From Malachius bipustulatus (taxonomy: Eukaryota; Arthropoda; Insecta; Coleoptera; Melyridae), in the NCBI GenBank assembly GCA_910589415.1, contig OU342639.1, positions 21,770,268 to 21,834,267 on the forward strand: DNA of 64,000 nt, read 5' to 3'. Under the pieces are notes generated by a model. That model was not told where the DNA came from and ran no database searches. It was given only the letters and a program-made list of their open reading frames with translations. Shown in pieces: positions 1-10,111 of this stretch (positions are counted from its first letter, which is position 1; each line of letters starts with the position of its first letter). A program made the position numbers and the translations under genes.

Positions 1-17
1 GCAGAACCATAAGGCGC

Positions 18-1412
18 TCAATGCTCTCCCTGGAAAATACCACGTCGGATATTTATCTGCTCCGTTTGTATGATTTCTGAATTTGTGGTTAGGATGATTT
101 TTGTTCTCCAATTATTCATGATTGTTGTCAAGAATTGTTCGATTATGGGGTGTATTTTGTAGATCTGCAGGATTTTCGAAAGCCAGCTGTGTGGTATCAT
201 GTCAAAAGCTTTTTTATAGTCTATGTAGGCAATGTGGATATTTCTCTTATCTTTTTCTGCTTGTTTCATTATGGTGGTGTCTATTATTAGCTGTTCCTTA
301 CAGCCTTTGCCGCCCCTGCGGCATCCCTTTTGTTCTTCGGTTAGAATGTTGTTTGTAGTAAGGTGATTCTCTATTTTGTTACACACGATGGCTGTAATTA
401 TTTTATATAAAGTGGATAGACACGTTATGGGTCTGTAGTTGGCTGGGTTTTCTGTTTGTTGGTTTTTAGGTTTTATGTATGTTGTGCCCTCTGTGAGGAA
501 GTGTGGCATGAGATGTGGGTTTTGGATTATATTGTTTATTTGGTTGGCAAGGTTTGTGAGCACTGAAGTGAACTGTTTATACCAGTAGTTGTGTAGTTTG
601 TCTGGGCCTGGGCACTTCCAGTTTTGTGTTTTTCTGATTGTGTGGCTTAATTCTTCTTGAGTGATTTCGTAGTCTGTTTGTTGAGGTGTTTTCTGCTGTT
701 TGCGTATTTCCTGTTTGATCCATTCTGCTTTGTCATTATGATGGGTTGGGTTTGACCATATGTTTCTCCAAAATTCTGTTATTTGTTCTTTGGATGGTGG
801 TTTTGTATTGATGTCTGTTACCTTGTTGCACACATTATTATAAAATGTTTTCTCTCTGTTTTTAAAAATATTGTTTTGATTTTTCCTGTCATTTGATCGG
901 GTGTAACGTTTTAGTCTGGCTGCGTAGAGTGCGAGCTTTTGTTTTAATGATTCTAGTGTTTCTATTGTAACATTTGTTTTGTTGGAGTTTGACTGAGTGA
1001 AGTGTTTTATTAGTTTTTTGCTGTTGTTTCCATTAAGATATTGTGTCGTTCTACCGATTTCTTTTCTGAGGAATTCTATTTTTTTTTCTCCAGCCTGATT
1101 TTCCAGTTTGGCTTTTTGAGTGTTTTCGGTTTATTGTTGTGGTTGTTTATTATCTTCTGTTTGTTAAGGGTTAGAATTGCGGTGGCACAGGCATATATGA
1201 CGAGGTGTAGTTCTTCTAGATTTGTATCTTCATTGATATATTTCTTAATTATGTCTTCGTTAACTATCTTTATGATTTGTTGTGAGTGACTATTTATGTT
1301 CAGCCTGGGAAGGCTTGGTCTGGTGTTAGGGTTTGATTCTCTCCACTTAATTATATTTGTTTCTATTTCGTTTATAATTTCTTGTGGTGCATATGGTATA
1401 GTTGTTGGTATT
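18..1412 (-). mobile_element. R4/Dong-like LINE, central part and start of reverse transcriptase (5' end of RT, runs off window)
   Basis: The open frame at 18-833 encodes the pre-RT linker and the first RT blocks of a non-LTR retrotransposon: ANYRPITCLSTLYKI, then GCRRGGKGCKEQL, then IAYIDYKKAFDMIPHSW, which holds the first catalytic Asp. The motif order and the wording EQKGCRRG are typical of the R4/Dong branch, which carries a restriction-like endonuclease. Upstream on the same strand (about 834-1412) the translation continues as linker in broken frames, including a run like RYTRSNDRKNQNN. The remainder of the RT lies outside the window to the left. The element is interrupted at 1413 by a 441-bp insertion and its N-terminal part resumes at 1854. 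Frame breaks indicate a dead copy. Confidence 0.85.
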
Positions 1413-1853
1413 ATATAATATATTTGATGAATTTTATTGGGACTTAGGTTCTAATTTAAATTTGCCACTAAAGATTCTTTACAGAACAAATTAGAAAAAC
1501 TTTCGTACAGCATGCGAGGAGAAGACTGAAGACATGGACGGTACCGTTTCGTCCTTATTATGGACTCATCAGCATATCATATCAGTCAGCTCTAAACCAC
1601 ACATGCTATACGAAATTTGGAAGTTGTATCTATTCTAACTGGTGTTTTCGTTTTGTAGTGACCTTTAATTTTCAAATGAATGAGTAGGCAACCAGAGAAA
1701 CGTGCGTGTCTTTATATAGTATTATCCTCGCTATAACAGTAGAGTTTTCATGGGTTTATGAATTTTACACTACTAATGCAGAGGTTTCCATTAATTCAAG
1801 AACTACACATTGATTCTCATAAGTATATACCTACCCACATTCATTTTCAAGCT
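1413..1853 (-). mobile_element. 441-bp insertion with 12-bp target-site duplication, carrying a hammerhead ribozyme
   Basis: The segment is bounded by two copies of GTTGTTGGTATT, at 1401-1412 and 1854-1865, and splits the coding sequence of the surrounding LINE, so it is a clean insertion. It has no open frame of note. Read on the - strand it contains a complete hammerhead core about 270 bases from its start and ends with an AATAAA-containing AT-rich stretch. Short retroelements with hammerheads include Penelope-like element remnants and retrozymes. The duplication length and terminal AATAAA suit retrotransposition by a LINE-type or Penelope-type machinery. Assignment to either family is inference. 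Confidence 0.75.
1524..1587 (-). ncRNA. Type I hammerhead self-cleaving ribozyme
   Basis: On the - strand the core reads CTGATGA, then stem II GTCC/GGAC with a 7-base loop, then GAAA, then a very short stem III ACGG/CCGT with a 2-base loop, then the cleavage site after TC. Stem I closes with ATATG/CATGT next to the core and GACTG/CAGTC further out, separated by an internal loop of the kind used for loop-loop contacts. All conserved core bases (CUGAUGA, GAA, U16.1, H17) are present. The tiny stem III is characteristic of hammerheads in Penelope-like elements and retrozymes, which often cleave as dimers. Confidence 0.85.
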
Positions 1854-2630
1854 GTTGTTGGTATTGATCTTGGTATTGAGTTTTCATTTAGCGCAGTTGG
1901 TGTATTTTGTTGATTTTCTGTTTCATTAGTGGTTTGTGTTGCTTGCGAAATTGGGTCTTCATTTAGTGTAGCTGATGCTGTATTCTGTTGAGCTTCTTTC
2001 CCATTAGTGTTTCTGTCCTGTGATAATGAGATTCTATTTGGTTGTGATGGATTTAATTCCTTAGCTATTTTTTCTTTGATGTCTTGTAGCTGAATTGGTG
2101 AAAGTATGTTCTTTTTTATAATCATATTTTTCTGATCAATCAGTCTTTGTTCTGTCACTTTTTGCCTTAGATGTGGATATGTGTCGGTGAACAGTCTATG
2201 AAGTTGATGTCTGTATCCAGTTGCTATTGTTTCTAATTCTGTTGCTTTGTAGTAACAACGCATGACAGTTATATTCATATCGGTTGTCCATGCCATGCGT
2301 TGTCGAGGTAGGCCAGCCTTGGTGGTTGCCGGTTGTCCCGGCAAAACACTTCCGGTGGTTTGTGGGTCTGTTTGTAGAATTTGGGTTTCCGGGCGGTTTT
2401 CGGCTGTATTACTTTCGGGTTTCCCGGTAGGTGCCCGCCTGCTCAGCAACCTACCACTGGTGGTTCGCATACTGTCACGTCCAGCACCAGCTCCAGACGT
2501 GCACTGGCGCTCCCCAGGCAGCGACTCATTTCCGAGGCTTCCTTTTCTTTTTCTCTCCATTTCTGAAGGTATTCTGTAACCCTAGACAGGAGCCCTTACA
2601 AGGTGCTTTCATCCGGGCCAGATGAATCTT
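1847..2630 (-). mobile_element. R4/Dong-like LINE, 5' UTR and N-terminal region
   Basis: The frame 1847-2560 encodes a Gln/Thr/Asn-rich N-terminal segment with the stretch WTTDMNITVMRCYYKATEL followed by YRHQLHRLFTDTYPHL. These read as the conserved region before the RT in the R4/Dong group. The sequence is continuous with the element at 18-1412 once the 441-bp insertion is taken into account. The upstream 70 bases may be 5' UTR. The start is not certain, as several Met codons are possible. Confidence 0.7.
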
Positions 2631-2695
2631 GGTTTTTTAACGAGGTTGTTACTCCTCCCCCTCCTCCTTTTTCACACGGGCTTGGGACCGTCGAT

Positions 2696-3629
2696 GGCGG
2701 AGTTTTATTATTATTTCTTCTGCATATATGTAGCATCTCGGGTCTCATCTCCCGGCGGCAAGCAACCATGTCGGGCTATCACCAAGACAAGGTCGCCATA
2801 GAAGTTCTACTACATGTGTTTAGTTTGTGTGTTGTGTCAATTCTGTTAAATGTGTCGGATGTTCATCTATTTGTATGTCTGCGTACAGAAATTTTCTAAC
2901 GATGTGACATGTACTTATTATTGTGGCTTTCTGTAGTTCTATGTACGTATTTTTGTGCATTTTGAGTGTCTGTAAGCTTTTATGTAGTGCATATGGTACA
3001 ACCCCTGTAGAGGACAAGACTATCGGTACGATGACTACCCTGTCCATCCTCCAGAGGCGCCGCACCTCCTGTGCTAGATCTATGTATTTTGTATGTTTTT
3101 CGGTGTCCGTTTTCTGCAAATTGTGTGTATTGGGTATCGCTATATCTATTATATATGTATTTTTGTTTTCTTTGTCTATTAATGTGATGTCTGGTCTGTT
3201 ATGATGAATTGTTTTGTCTGTGATGATGGCTCTGTCATAGTATAATTTGTGAGTGCTATTTTCTAATACTGTTTGCGGGTTGTATTTGTAATATGGTGTA
3301 TACATGTCGATGAGTTTGTACTGAGCTGCGAGTTTTTGATGTATAATGTTCGCCACCTGGTTGTGTCTATGTAGATAGTCGGTTTGTGTAAGTATTCTGC
3401 ATCCAGCTGTAATGTGTTGTATTGTTTCCTGTGATAAATGACATTTTCTGCATGTATCGTCTGTGATTGTGGTGTCCTTGAGTATATGTTTTCTGTAGTT
3501 TTTAGTATTTATTGTTTGATCCTGTATAGCGATCATGAACCCTTCGGTCTCCCCAAAAAGGTTCCCACAACTAAGCCACTTGTTCGACGCCTGTTTGTCG
3601 ACATGATTCTGGCTCAGCTCATGGGGGTG
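2696..3629 (-). mobile_element. Second R4/Dong-like LINE fragment: zinc knuckle and restriction-like endonuclease, 5' truncated
   Basis: The frame 2820-3536 encodes the C-terminal end of an R4/Dong-type LINE. A CCHC finger (CRKC, then H, then C; spacing C-x2-C-x7-H-x4-C) is followed by RPDITLIDKENKNTYIIDIA, the PD...D signature of the restriction-like endonuclease. RT is missing. The 3' end of the element runs into an AATAATAATAAA tail near 2700-2715, and its 5' edge abuts a long (TTA)n array at 3632. It lies head-to-tail with the LINE at 18-2630. Dong elements are known to insert into TAA repeats, and both edges here fit that habit. Confidence 0.8.
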
Positions 3630-3630
3630 T

Positions 3631-3631
<1 letters not shown>

Positions 3632-3677
<46 letters not shown>
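3632..3677. repeat. (TTA)n microsatellite at the left edge of duplication copy A
   Basis: About 15 uninterrupted TTA units. The same array occurs at 49056-49095 at the left edge of copy B. Sequence to the right matches between the two places while sequence to the left does not, so the array marks the visible left boundary. Confidence 0.95.
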
Positions 3678-3727
3678 ATTTTTCTTGCAGTTGTCAGTAG
3701 CAGTTCACCAGCCCATACTGTGAGGTA

Positions 3728-3981
3728 ACAAGGTGTTTCTAAATAGAGTACCATAAGTGGGAGGAAGTTGTTGATACAGGTAAAAAAAAAAATTAAAACC
3801 TAAGAGAAAAAAATTCAAAAATGCTTTTTTAATAAGACACAGGGTTTAAAGTTTAAATAGTTTTTTTTTATTAAAGAACCATTTTTGAAAATTTTTTCTC
3901 TTTGTTTTTCATATTTTTTTTTCCGTTATCTGCACGTCCTACAACTTATGGTCTTTTATGGTCTATTAGGAACACTTTGTA
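3728..3981. mobile_element. Short foldback element (ACAAGGTGTTTCTAA family)
   Basis: The left end ACAAGGTGTTTCTAAATAGA reappears in inverted form near 3960-3981. The same element sits at 49153-49393 in copy B, so it predates the duplication. A longer relative is at 46138-47330. A further small inverted pair (GGGTGTTTC...GAAACACCC) lies at about 4387-4543. The rest of 3982-5333 is AT-rich intron-like sequence without coding signal. Confidence 0.6.
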
Positions 3982-5333
3982 TAACGCAACAGAGATTTCT
4001 TATTTTAGCAAGATCTCTTTTATTATTTAACATTAATTTTTAAAAAATCTAGGTACAGGAATCGTCATTTCAATCTGACATTTCTAACTAAAATTGAAAA
4101 TTTCATAGTCAACTTTAAGTTTTTTTTTCTTATGGCCGCGGATATCGTTTATTATGTCATTCGGTAAAAAAAAATCAAAGAAATCAAAAAGATGTATTTC
4201 GCATTAAAAATTTTTTTTCAGAAGTTCAACTTTTTTCGAAAAAAAAACAATTTTGTTGTCAAAGAAAAATTCAAAAACGATAAAGCTAGCAATATGACTT
4301 CATATAGACATTCAATGGAAAAGTGTTCTTAAAAGTTTGATAAGTTTTTCAATGTGACAGATAAGGAATGACATGAAAAAATTATAGAGGGTGTTTCAGG
4401 AGGGAATGGAAATATATGGGGGGCAATAGTTTGGGTCATTACCAGTAAAAAAGTTCATACAAGCATACTGACCTGACCTGACATAACCCATCATACTAGT
4501 GCCCCAGAAATATTCCCCTCACTTCCGGAAACACCCTGTATAACAACAAGAAAACCAAAAATTGACTATGAAAACCCCAGGATCTGGCTTTGAAACTTTT
4601 TTTAAAGTCAGTTGGATAGTTCGTGGTGATTGGTGACTTGCAAATTATACCTACAAGAAATAAATAATTAATATTCAATAATAATAAAGATGTGGTTAAA
4701 GTAAGAAATTTTTCAGTTTCTTTTGGAAATTTTAGCAAACTTTGGCAAACTTTGGTTTCATATTCTCAATAAGTTTAAAATTCTGCAAGTTTTCTATGTG
4801 TATGTGATGAATGTAAAAAAAGTGTATCTCTCTCATAGTTTACAAGATCCTAATGCTGTGCATTCTTCACTGTATGTATATGGACATCTGTATACTATTT
4901 CCGAAATAAAATTACAAGGTTATAATTATTATTACTAATAATTGTTAAGGAAACCTGTTTTGTCGATTTTGGTGAATGCCAAAAAAATTCATTTCTCTAG
5001 AATTTAAATGCCATTCAAATGATAAATCACAAGACACCTATTCGCTTTGATGCTAGTGAAGGGGTAGCTATCCCTGCCAACAGACCTGTTTCCGCGTTTT
5101 TTTGCATACATCTTCAGTTTCCCAGTTATTTATTAGGCTTGTAAGGTTTTTGATAAACCAGTCTGTATGTCATTCATGCACTGCAGAAAGAACTTTCCGA
5201 TCATGTTCCGAAAATTTTATTTTGTTCTTTTTATCATGTGATAGACATTTCCGATAATGTCATTCTGATTTGATGTGCAAAGTCTCAAATGTGAATATTT
5301 TTTGGGTGGTTAACATTTAAATTTTTGTTTCAG

Positions 5334-6236
5334 TGTGCAGTATTCATTGTCCCTTACCCCAGAGAAGGTAGATACAATATCATTAAAAGAATATGCTCTA
5401 CGGAGCTACCTGTGGCTTCTCAAATAATTCCGGTATGCGCCCTATCGACGCCCGGTAGTTTCAATCGGGTGATCTCCAGCATAGCCCTGGAAATAAACTG
5501 CCAACTCGGTGGTTCATTATGGACTTGCCTATTCCCATTCAAAGGCTGGATGATTTGTGGAATTGACGTATATCACAGTCAAAATGATGAATCAGTGTGC
5601 GGTTTCACTGCCAGTTTGAACGAAAGCATGTCCACATGGTTCAGCAAGAGTGTTTTCCAAACGGATGAGTTGGAATATATCTTCAAAGACTCCTTTACTG
5701 AAGCTTTGGAGCAGTACAAAAACATCAACGGAGCGTTTCCGAGTAAAGTCATTATATATCGTAACGGTGTCGGTGATGGACAATTAGATCAATGCCTGAA
5801 ACATGAGGTGTCACAGTTTGAAGATGTCCTGCGCAGTTTCGAGTTTGATATTACAGTCTGTTTCATTGTGGTGCAGAAACAGGTCAATACCAGAATTTTT
5901 GTCACCAATAACAATGAATGCACAAACCCTCAGCCAGGAACCATAGTCGACAGTGTTGTTACTGGAAGGCATTTGCACGATTTCTTCTTAGTTCCTCGAA
6001 ACGTCCACCAGGGCACAGTGCATCCCGTCCACTATATCGTCCTGCATGACACTTGTAAAATTAAGCCTGATTATGTACAACGTTTAACTCATAAATTGTG
6101 CCACATGTATTATAATTCTATGGGTGCAGTTAGAATTCCGGCACCATGCAAGTATGCATATAAGTTGGCACAGGTTGTCAGTCGGATTCAACAAGCACCG
6201 AGCTCTGTATTGAGCACTCGTCTCTGGTACTTGTAA
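5334..6236 (+). CDS. piwi: piwi-A, last exon (MID C-terminal part plus PIWI domain)
   Basis: The exon opens directly after TTTTTGTTTCAG at 5333 and runs 300 codons to TAA. It matches the C-terminal third of Piwi-clade Argonautes: VFIVPYPR, SQII, GGSLWTC, MICGIDVYHS, ASLNESMSTWFS, VIIYR, then the C-terminal RLWYL end. First catalytic Asp (GID), glutamate-finger region (LNE) and catalytic His (HPVHY) are present. The second catalytic Asp, normally in YRDGVGDGQ, is Asn here (AAC at 5763). The MID lysine of the NCK motif is Gln. A poly(A) signal AATAAA lies at 6336. Exons 1-3 are not seen in this window; upstream is a LINE, so they may lie beyond the left edge or be absent. The frame is fully open. 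Confidence 0.93.
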   Translation, partial: CAVFIVPYPREGRYNIIKRICSTELPVASQIIPVCALSTPGSFNRVISSIALEINCQLGGSLWTCLFPFKGWMICGIDVYHSQNDESVCGFTASLNESMSTWFSKSVFQTDELEYIFKDSFTEALEQYKNINGAFPSKVIIYRNGVGDGQLDQCLKHEVSQFEDVLRSFEFDITVCFIVVQKQVNTRIFVTNNNECTNPQPGTIVDSVVTGRHLHDFFLVPRNVHQGTVHPVHYIVLHDTCKIKPDYVQRLTHKLCHMYYNSMGAVRIPAPCKYAYKLAQVVSRIQQAPSSVLSTRLWYL

Positions 6237-6335
6237 TTTTTTTTCCTTTGTGGTTTTTTAGAGATTAATTTAAATTTAAATAGAGATTGTCTCCAGATCA
6301 GTGAGTTTAATGAATTGTTAATTAGCTTTTCAAAG

Positions 6336-6341
6336 AATAAA
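6336..6341 (+). promoter_or_regulatory. Polyadenylation signal of piwi-A
   Basis: AATAAA about 100 bases after the stop codon. The matching signal in copy B is at 51775. Confidence 0.6.
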
Positions 6342-6544
6342 CATTGTTTTGTATTTTTTTTTATGAATTTGATAATAAATTTTTATAAATTTCATTTTTT
6401 GTTTTATAATTTTATGAATTTTTTAAAGGAAATAATAAATCACATCCTTTGTTTTTAATTTATTTCGGCTTTGGGTCATCAGATTTTTTTTGGGATAATA
6501 TTCATCTTATTAATAATAAGAATAAGTAATACTAACAGTGAGTA

Positions 6545-6748
6545 TTATAAAGGCTCATTAAGTTAACGGGCAGATTTCTGTAGCCATTTCTGAAGAAGTT
6601 ATCGAGTTTAAGTGGAAAATTTTTAATTTTATTTATTCTTGGCATGAAAGTGAATACAAAAATGGTAATAAAAGTCATTTGACGTCCATATTAGCTTCCA
6701 AAAACGAGCACAGAAATCTGCCCGTTAGCCTAATGAGCTTTTATTATA
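6545..6748. mobile_element. MITE private to copy A
   Basis: Terminal inverted repeats around AACGGGCAGATTTCTG, with AATAAAAGCTCATTA-type ends. The corresponding place in copy B (about 51955-51965) lacks it, so it inserted after the duplication, or was lost from B. A related element begins at 13945. Confidence 0.75.
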
Positions 6749-8628
6749 CTGGCTGTATGTTAATATTAGTAAACAAACGAAACATGTTGACAATTTTCCC
6801 AGATAAAAAGTTATCATAAATCTACAGGTGAATTATAAAAAATTCCCAAAGCCATTCATAAGTAACTCAATTATATTTAAAGATCTGATCATACTTCTTT
6901 TTAGATTCCTAATAAAATTGTCTTTCAAAAATCTAAATCTAATGGTAATTATCATTCCTTCATTTTTGTAATTGGGAATAATGAAATAAGGGATACCTAA
7001 TTGCGTTTCCCTGTAAAAATAAAAGATTTATTTCTAAAATGTTCCCTACAACAATTAAATTAATTAAATCTAAATTAATATAATTAATTCCTTCTCAGTA
7101 AAAAAGATTTATTCACCTGTATAAATATAGAAACAATATTTAAGGCTTCTAATTCAGGTCTTGTTATTTATTTTGGAAAAGTTTATTATTCACACCCTGG
7201 CAGTCAGGCTCGCACTCATCCACGTCTTGTCCTACATCGCCTGCTTCCACTCCGGAACGAAGTCAACCTCCAAATTGTCAATCCCGCTGCAATTCCACTT
7301 AAGAAAGAGCGGCACTTTCAAACTAAAGAAAGATTATGACAGGAGTATAATGAGTGTCTTTATGTTCTTTACACCAAATATTAACATAATTTATCAAAAA
7401 GAAAAAATCCCTATGCCGGTAAACGGGCATACAGGGTGTAAATTAAGTACATACAATTAATTTAACAGCCGATTATTTGAGTGGTTTTAAAATTAAAAAA
7501 TCATACAAACAGGACTTTTCAAAATATAAAAATAAATTCAACTTTTATTTAATATGTATTGCTTTTTCGTAAATATCTCGAATATTTTTTTGTCAATATT
7601 GTTGAAATTTGTCAGTGTTATTTTCAGTAATAAGGAGCTCCTTTAACCCCAAATAGATAAAAATTATCTAGTCCAATGGCGTGTCGGGGCCACCCTCATC
7701 AATATTGCAAAGAAAAATGTACGCCACTGACTTGTTTACTTTTATAAGTTTTTATAGGTGCTGATGGTAAAAAAAAAACTAAAATAAATATCTCCATGAG
7801 CAGGTCGTTTCAAAATGCGCCATTTTGAATGTTCATAAAATTATATATTTTTTGAATCCTGCTTGTACATGCAAGATGCAAAAGACTTTAAACCCAAATT
7901 AACAGTATAGGAAGAATGTTTTCCGAATTATGCATGGGTGTATAAAAATTTGTTTCTGTATTCTTGTTTTTGCCAGTGGCGTAAGTATGAAAGAGGGGAC
8001 AGAATTGATAACTTTCTTTATCAAGTTTGTGTGACGTTTTCAAATGATCTCACAGATCTCAGAGATCTTAAAAACTAAGCTAAACTCCTTTTTTTAAGAA
8101 GCACATCTTTAACATTTCGAAAATATCGAAATGTCGAAAATATCGAAAATAACATTTCGCAGAAGACAAAATAGGAGGAAATAAACTAAACGAATTGCAC
8201 TTCTGCATAGTAAAAACTAATTTTCAAATACAAATTGAATTAAGAAAGATGGAGAGGATGTAACTTTGGGAAAATTTATAATTTTTGCAATGTTGGGTCG
8301 ATTGCTATTAGACTGATTGTTATAGACTATTGAAAATCTAATTCCTTAAATTTTAGGTAAATTCTGCAGCGTAATTAACAGATATCATTTCTCTAAAAAT
8401 AATGTAATAAGGGCTAATCGTATTTCATTTTTATCATTATCAACGAATACAATTTATCAGTTCATTAAAAAAATCAGCAATAAAAACGAATGCCAGGATT
8501 TTACTAAAATTAATTCTTTACGCCCAACAGTTTAAAAATATAATATCAGCAAGTTTGCGTGGATTATTGTTAAATGTGAAGTGTTCTTATTATTTTATTC
8601 AAGTTTTGAGAATTTATATTATTCCATC
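6749..8628. other. Spacer between piwi-A and the unknown gene, copy A
   Basis: AT-rich. It contains a 150-base stretch (about 7190-7340), duplicated at 52410-52560, that can be read as a short Arg/Leu-rich fragment and may be old transposon sequence. A half foldback of the TTTTTGAATCC family lies near 7850. I see no gene. Confidence 0.5.
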
Positions 8629-8813
8629 ATGCTTCGTTTAGCTAATAGCACAGAATTTGGAAAAACCGTACAGCAAATCGAGGCCCTGGCATGTACTATG
8701 TTTACCCTGAGAAATCAACTCCAGGGACATTGGAAATTTTATGAAAACTTGTGAAGACACAACCGATGACTTGATGGATTTGTTTGCTTTTGAAAGTAAG
8801 TACATACCTATAT

Positions 8814-9582
8814 ACAGGGTGTTTCTTAATAATGTGCCAATACTTCAGGGTGTGATTCCTCAGGTCATTTTATGAAGAAAATTTTATATTAACTTATGTC
8901 CGCCAAGGCCTTAATTTTTTTTCTACAGGGTGTTGAATTTTTGTTTTTTCAAGATTTATTTCTTATTATCTACGAAAGTAGTTTACATATTCTTCTCAAA
9001 TTTGGCGCGTCTTCATAGGATATAAAACCACACATGTTAAGTTAATTAGAAAAGTTTTTCTATTGCTCCGCCAGTGGCGTCCCTGCAAATATGTCCTCTG
9101 ACATTTTTTTTTTAATTGGTGCGCCACTGATATTTGGCCATATGCGGATATTTTTTCTGCTTAGTCTGATCAATTCTACATGAAAACGGTCTGCTGCGTT
9201 TTTCTCGTCGGACGCACTATTCTCGACCAAAACAATTAAATTAAAATTCGAATAATTTAACAAAATTAGCGAATAATATTTATTTTATTTTGAAAACAGA
9301 AAATATCAGAGTGGATCAATAGAAAATATTTTCTAATTCACATAATATGTGGTTTTATATCCTAATAACAAATACTAAAATTGAAAAGAATATCTCTAAA
9401 CTACTTTCGGAGATAATAAAAAATACTTAGGTACCTAACTACTTGAAAACAAAAATTCAACACCCTGTAGAAAAAAATTTTAAGCCGTTGCGGACATTAT
9501 GTTCATGTTAACTTTTCTTCATAAAATACGAGCCGAGGAATCATATCCTGAAGTTTTAGCTTGTTATTAAGAAACACCCTAT
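8814..9582. mobile_element. Foldback element in intron 1 of the unknown gene, copy A
   Basis: Begins ACAGGGTGTTTCTTAATAAT and ends in the inverted form with GAAACACCCT; the arms share the run around CTACTTTCG. Also present at 59832-60603 in copy B, so it predates the duplication. Inside it lies GCGCCACTGA, a motif common to several elements of this window. Confidence 0.8.
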
Positions 9583-9583
9583 A

Positions 9584-10111
9584 CAGGGTGTTAAGAAAAT
9601 GACGGATAAACTCTTCAGTACATTATAGAGGACACTCAGTAGAGTACGGGAAAAATAATTAAAAAAATTCTGGTCTTCAATTTGGAGAGATGAAAAATGC
9701 CAAAGTTAACATTTTACTATCTTTGTTTTTCAGTATTTGCAAAAAAATAAATTATTTTACAGATATAAAAAGGGTACTTTAATCGTTATCAATTTAAAAA
9801 ATTGCTTAAGATGTATTACTGATGGCTTGGAAAATCTCATAAGAATTTTTTTTCTTTTCTAAAATGCTGAAAAAAAAGCATTTGGCAACAACGGTTTTGA
9901 TACCTTGACTACCTACATTGTTAGAAATTAGAAGAAATTACCAAATACCAACTGTTATCATGTTAAACGTTGCCAAATTTATTGTTCAATATTTTGCTTA
10001 TATCTTTTAAAATGTAGCTCTGGATTTTTTAAAATTATTTTTCTCGTACTTTACTGAGTGTCCCCTACAATGTACTGAAGAGTTAATCCGTCATTTTCTT
10101 AACACCCTGTA
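9584..10111. mobile_element. Foldback element private to copy A
   Basis: Begins CAGGGTGTTAAGAAAATGAC and ends with GTCATTTTCTTAACACCCTG, directly next to the preceding foldback. The equivalent position in copy B carries a different element (60606-61729). The flanking bases suggest a TA duplication. Confidence 0.8.

Noticed and set aside
5592..5783. Minus-strand frame in piwi-A exon
   Set aside because: Antisense shadow of the PIWI domain.
6470..6500. Second hammerhead core (CTGATGA on the minus strand)
   Set aside because: The bases after it (CCC...GCC) do not form stem II before GAAA, so it is a chance match.
7161..7460. 99-codon frame duplicated at 52375-52674
   Set aside because: Duplicated only because it lies in the segmental duplication; no domain, no splice context, AT-rich ends. 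Possibly old repeat.
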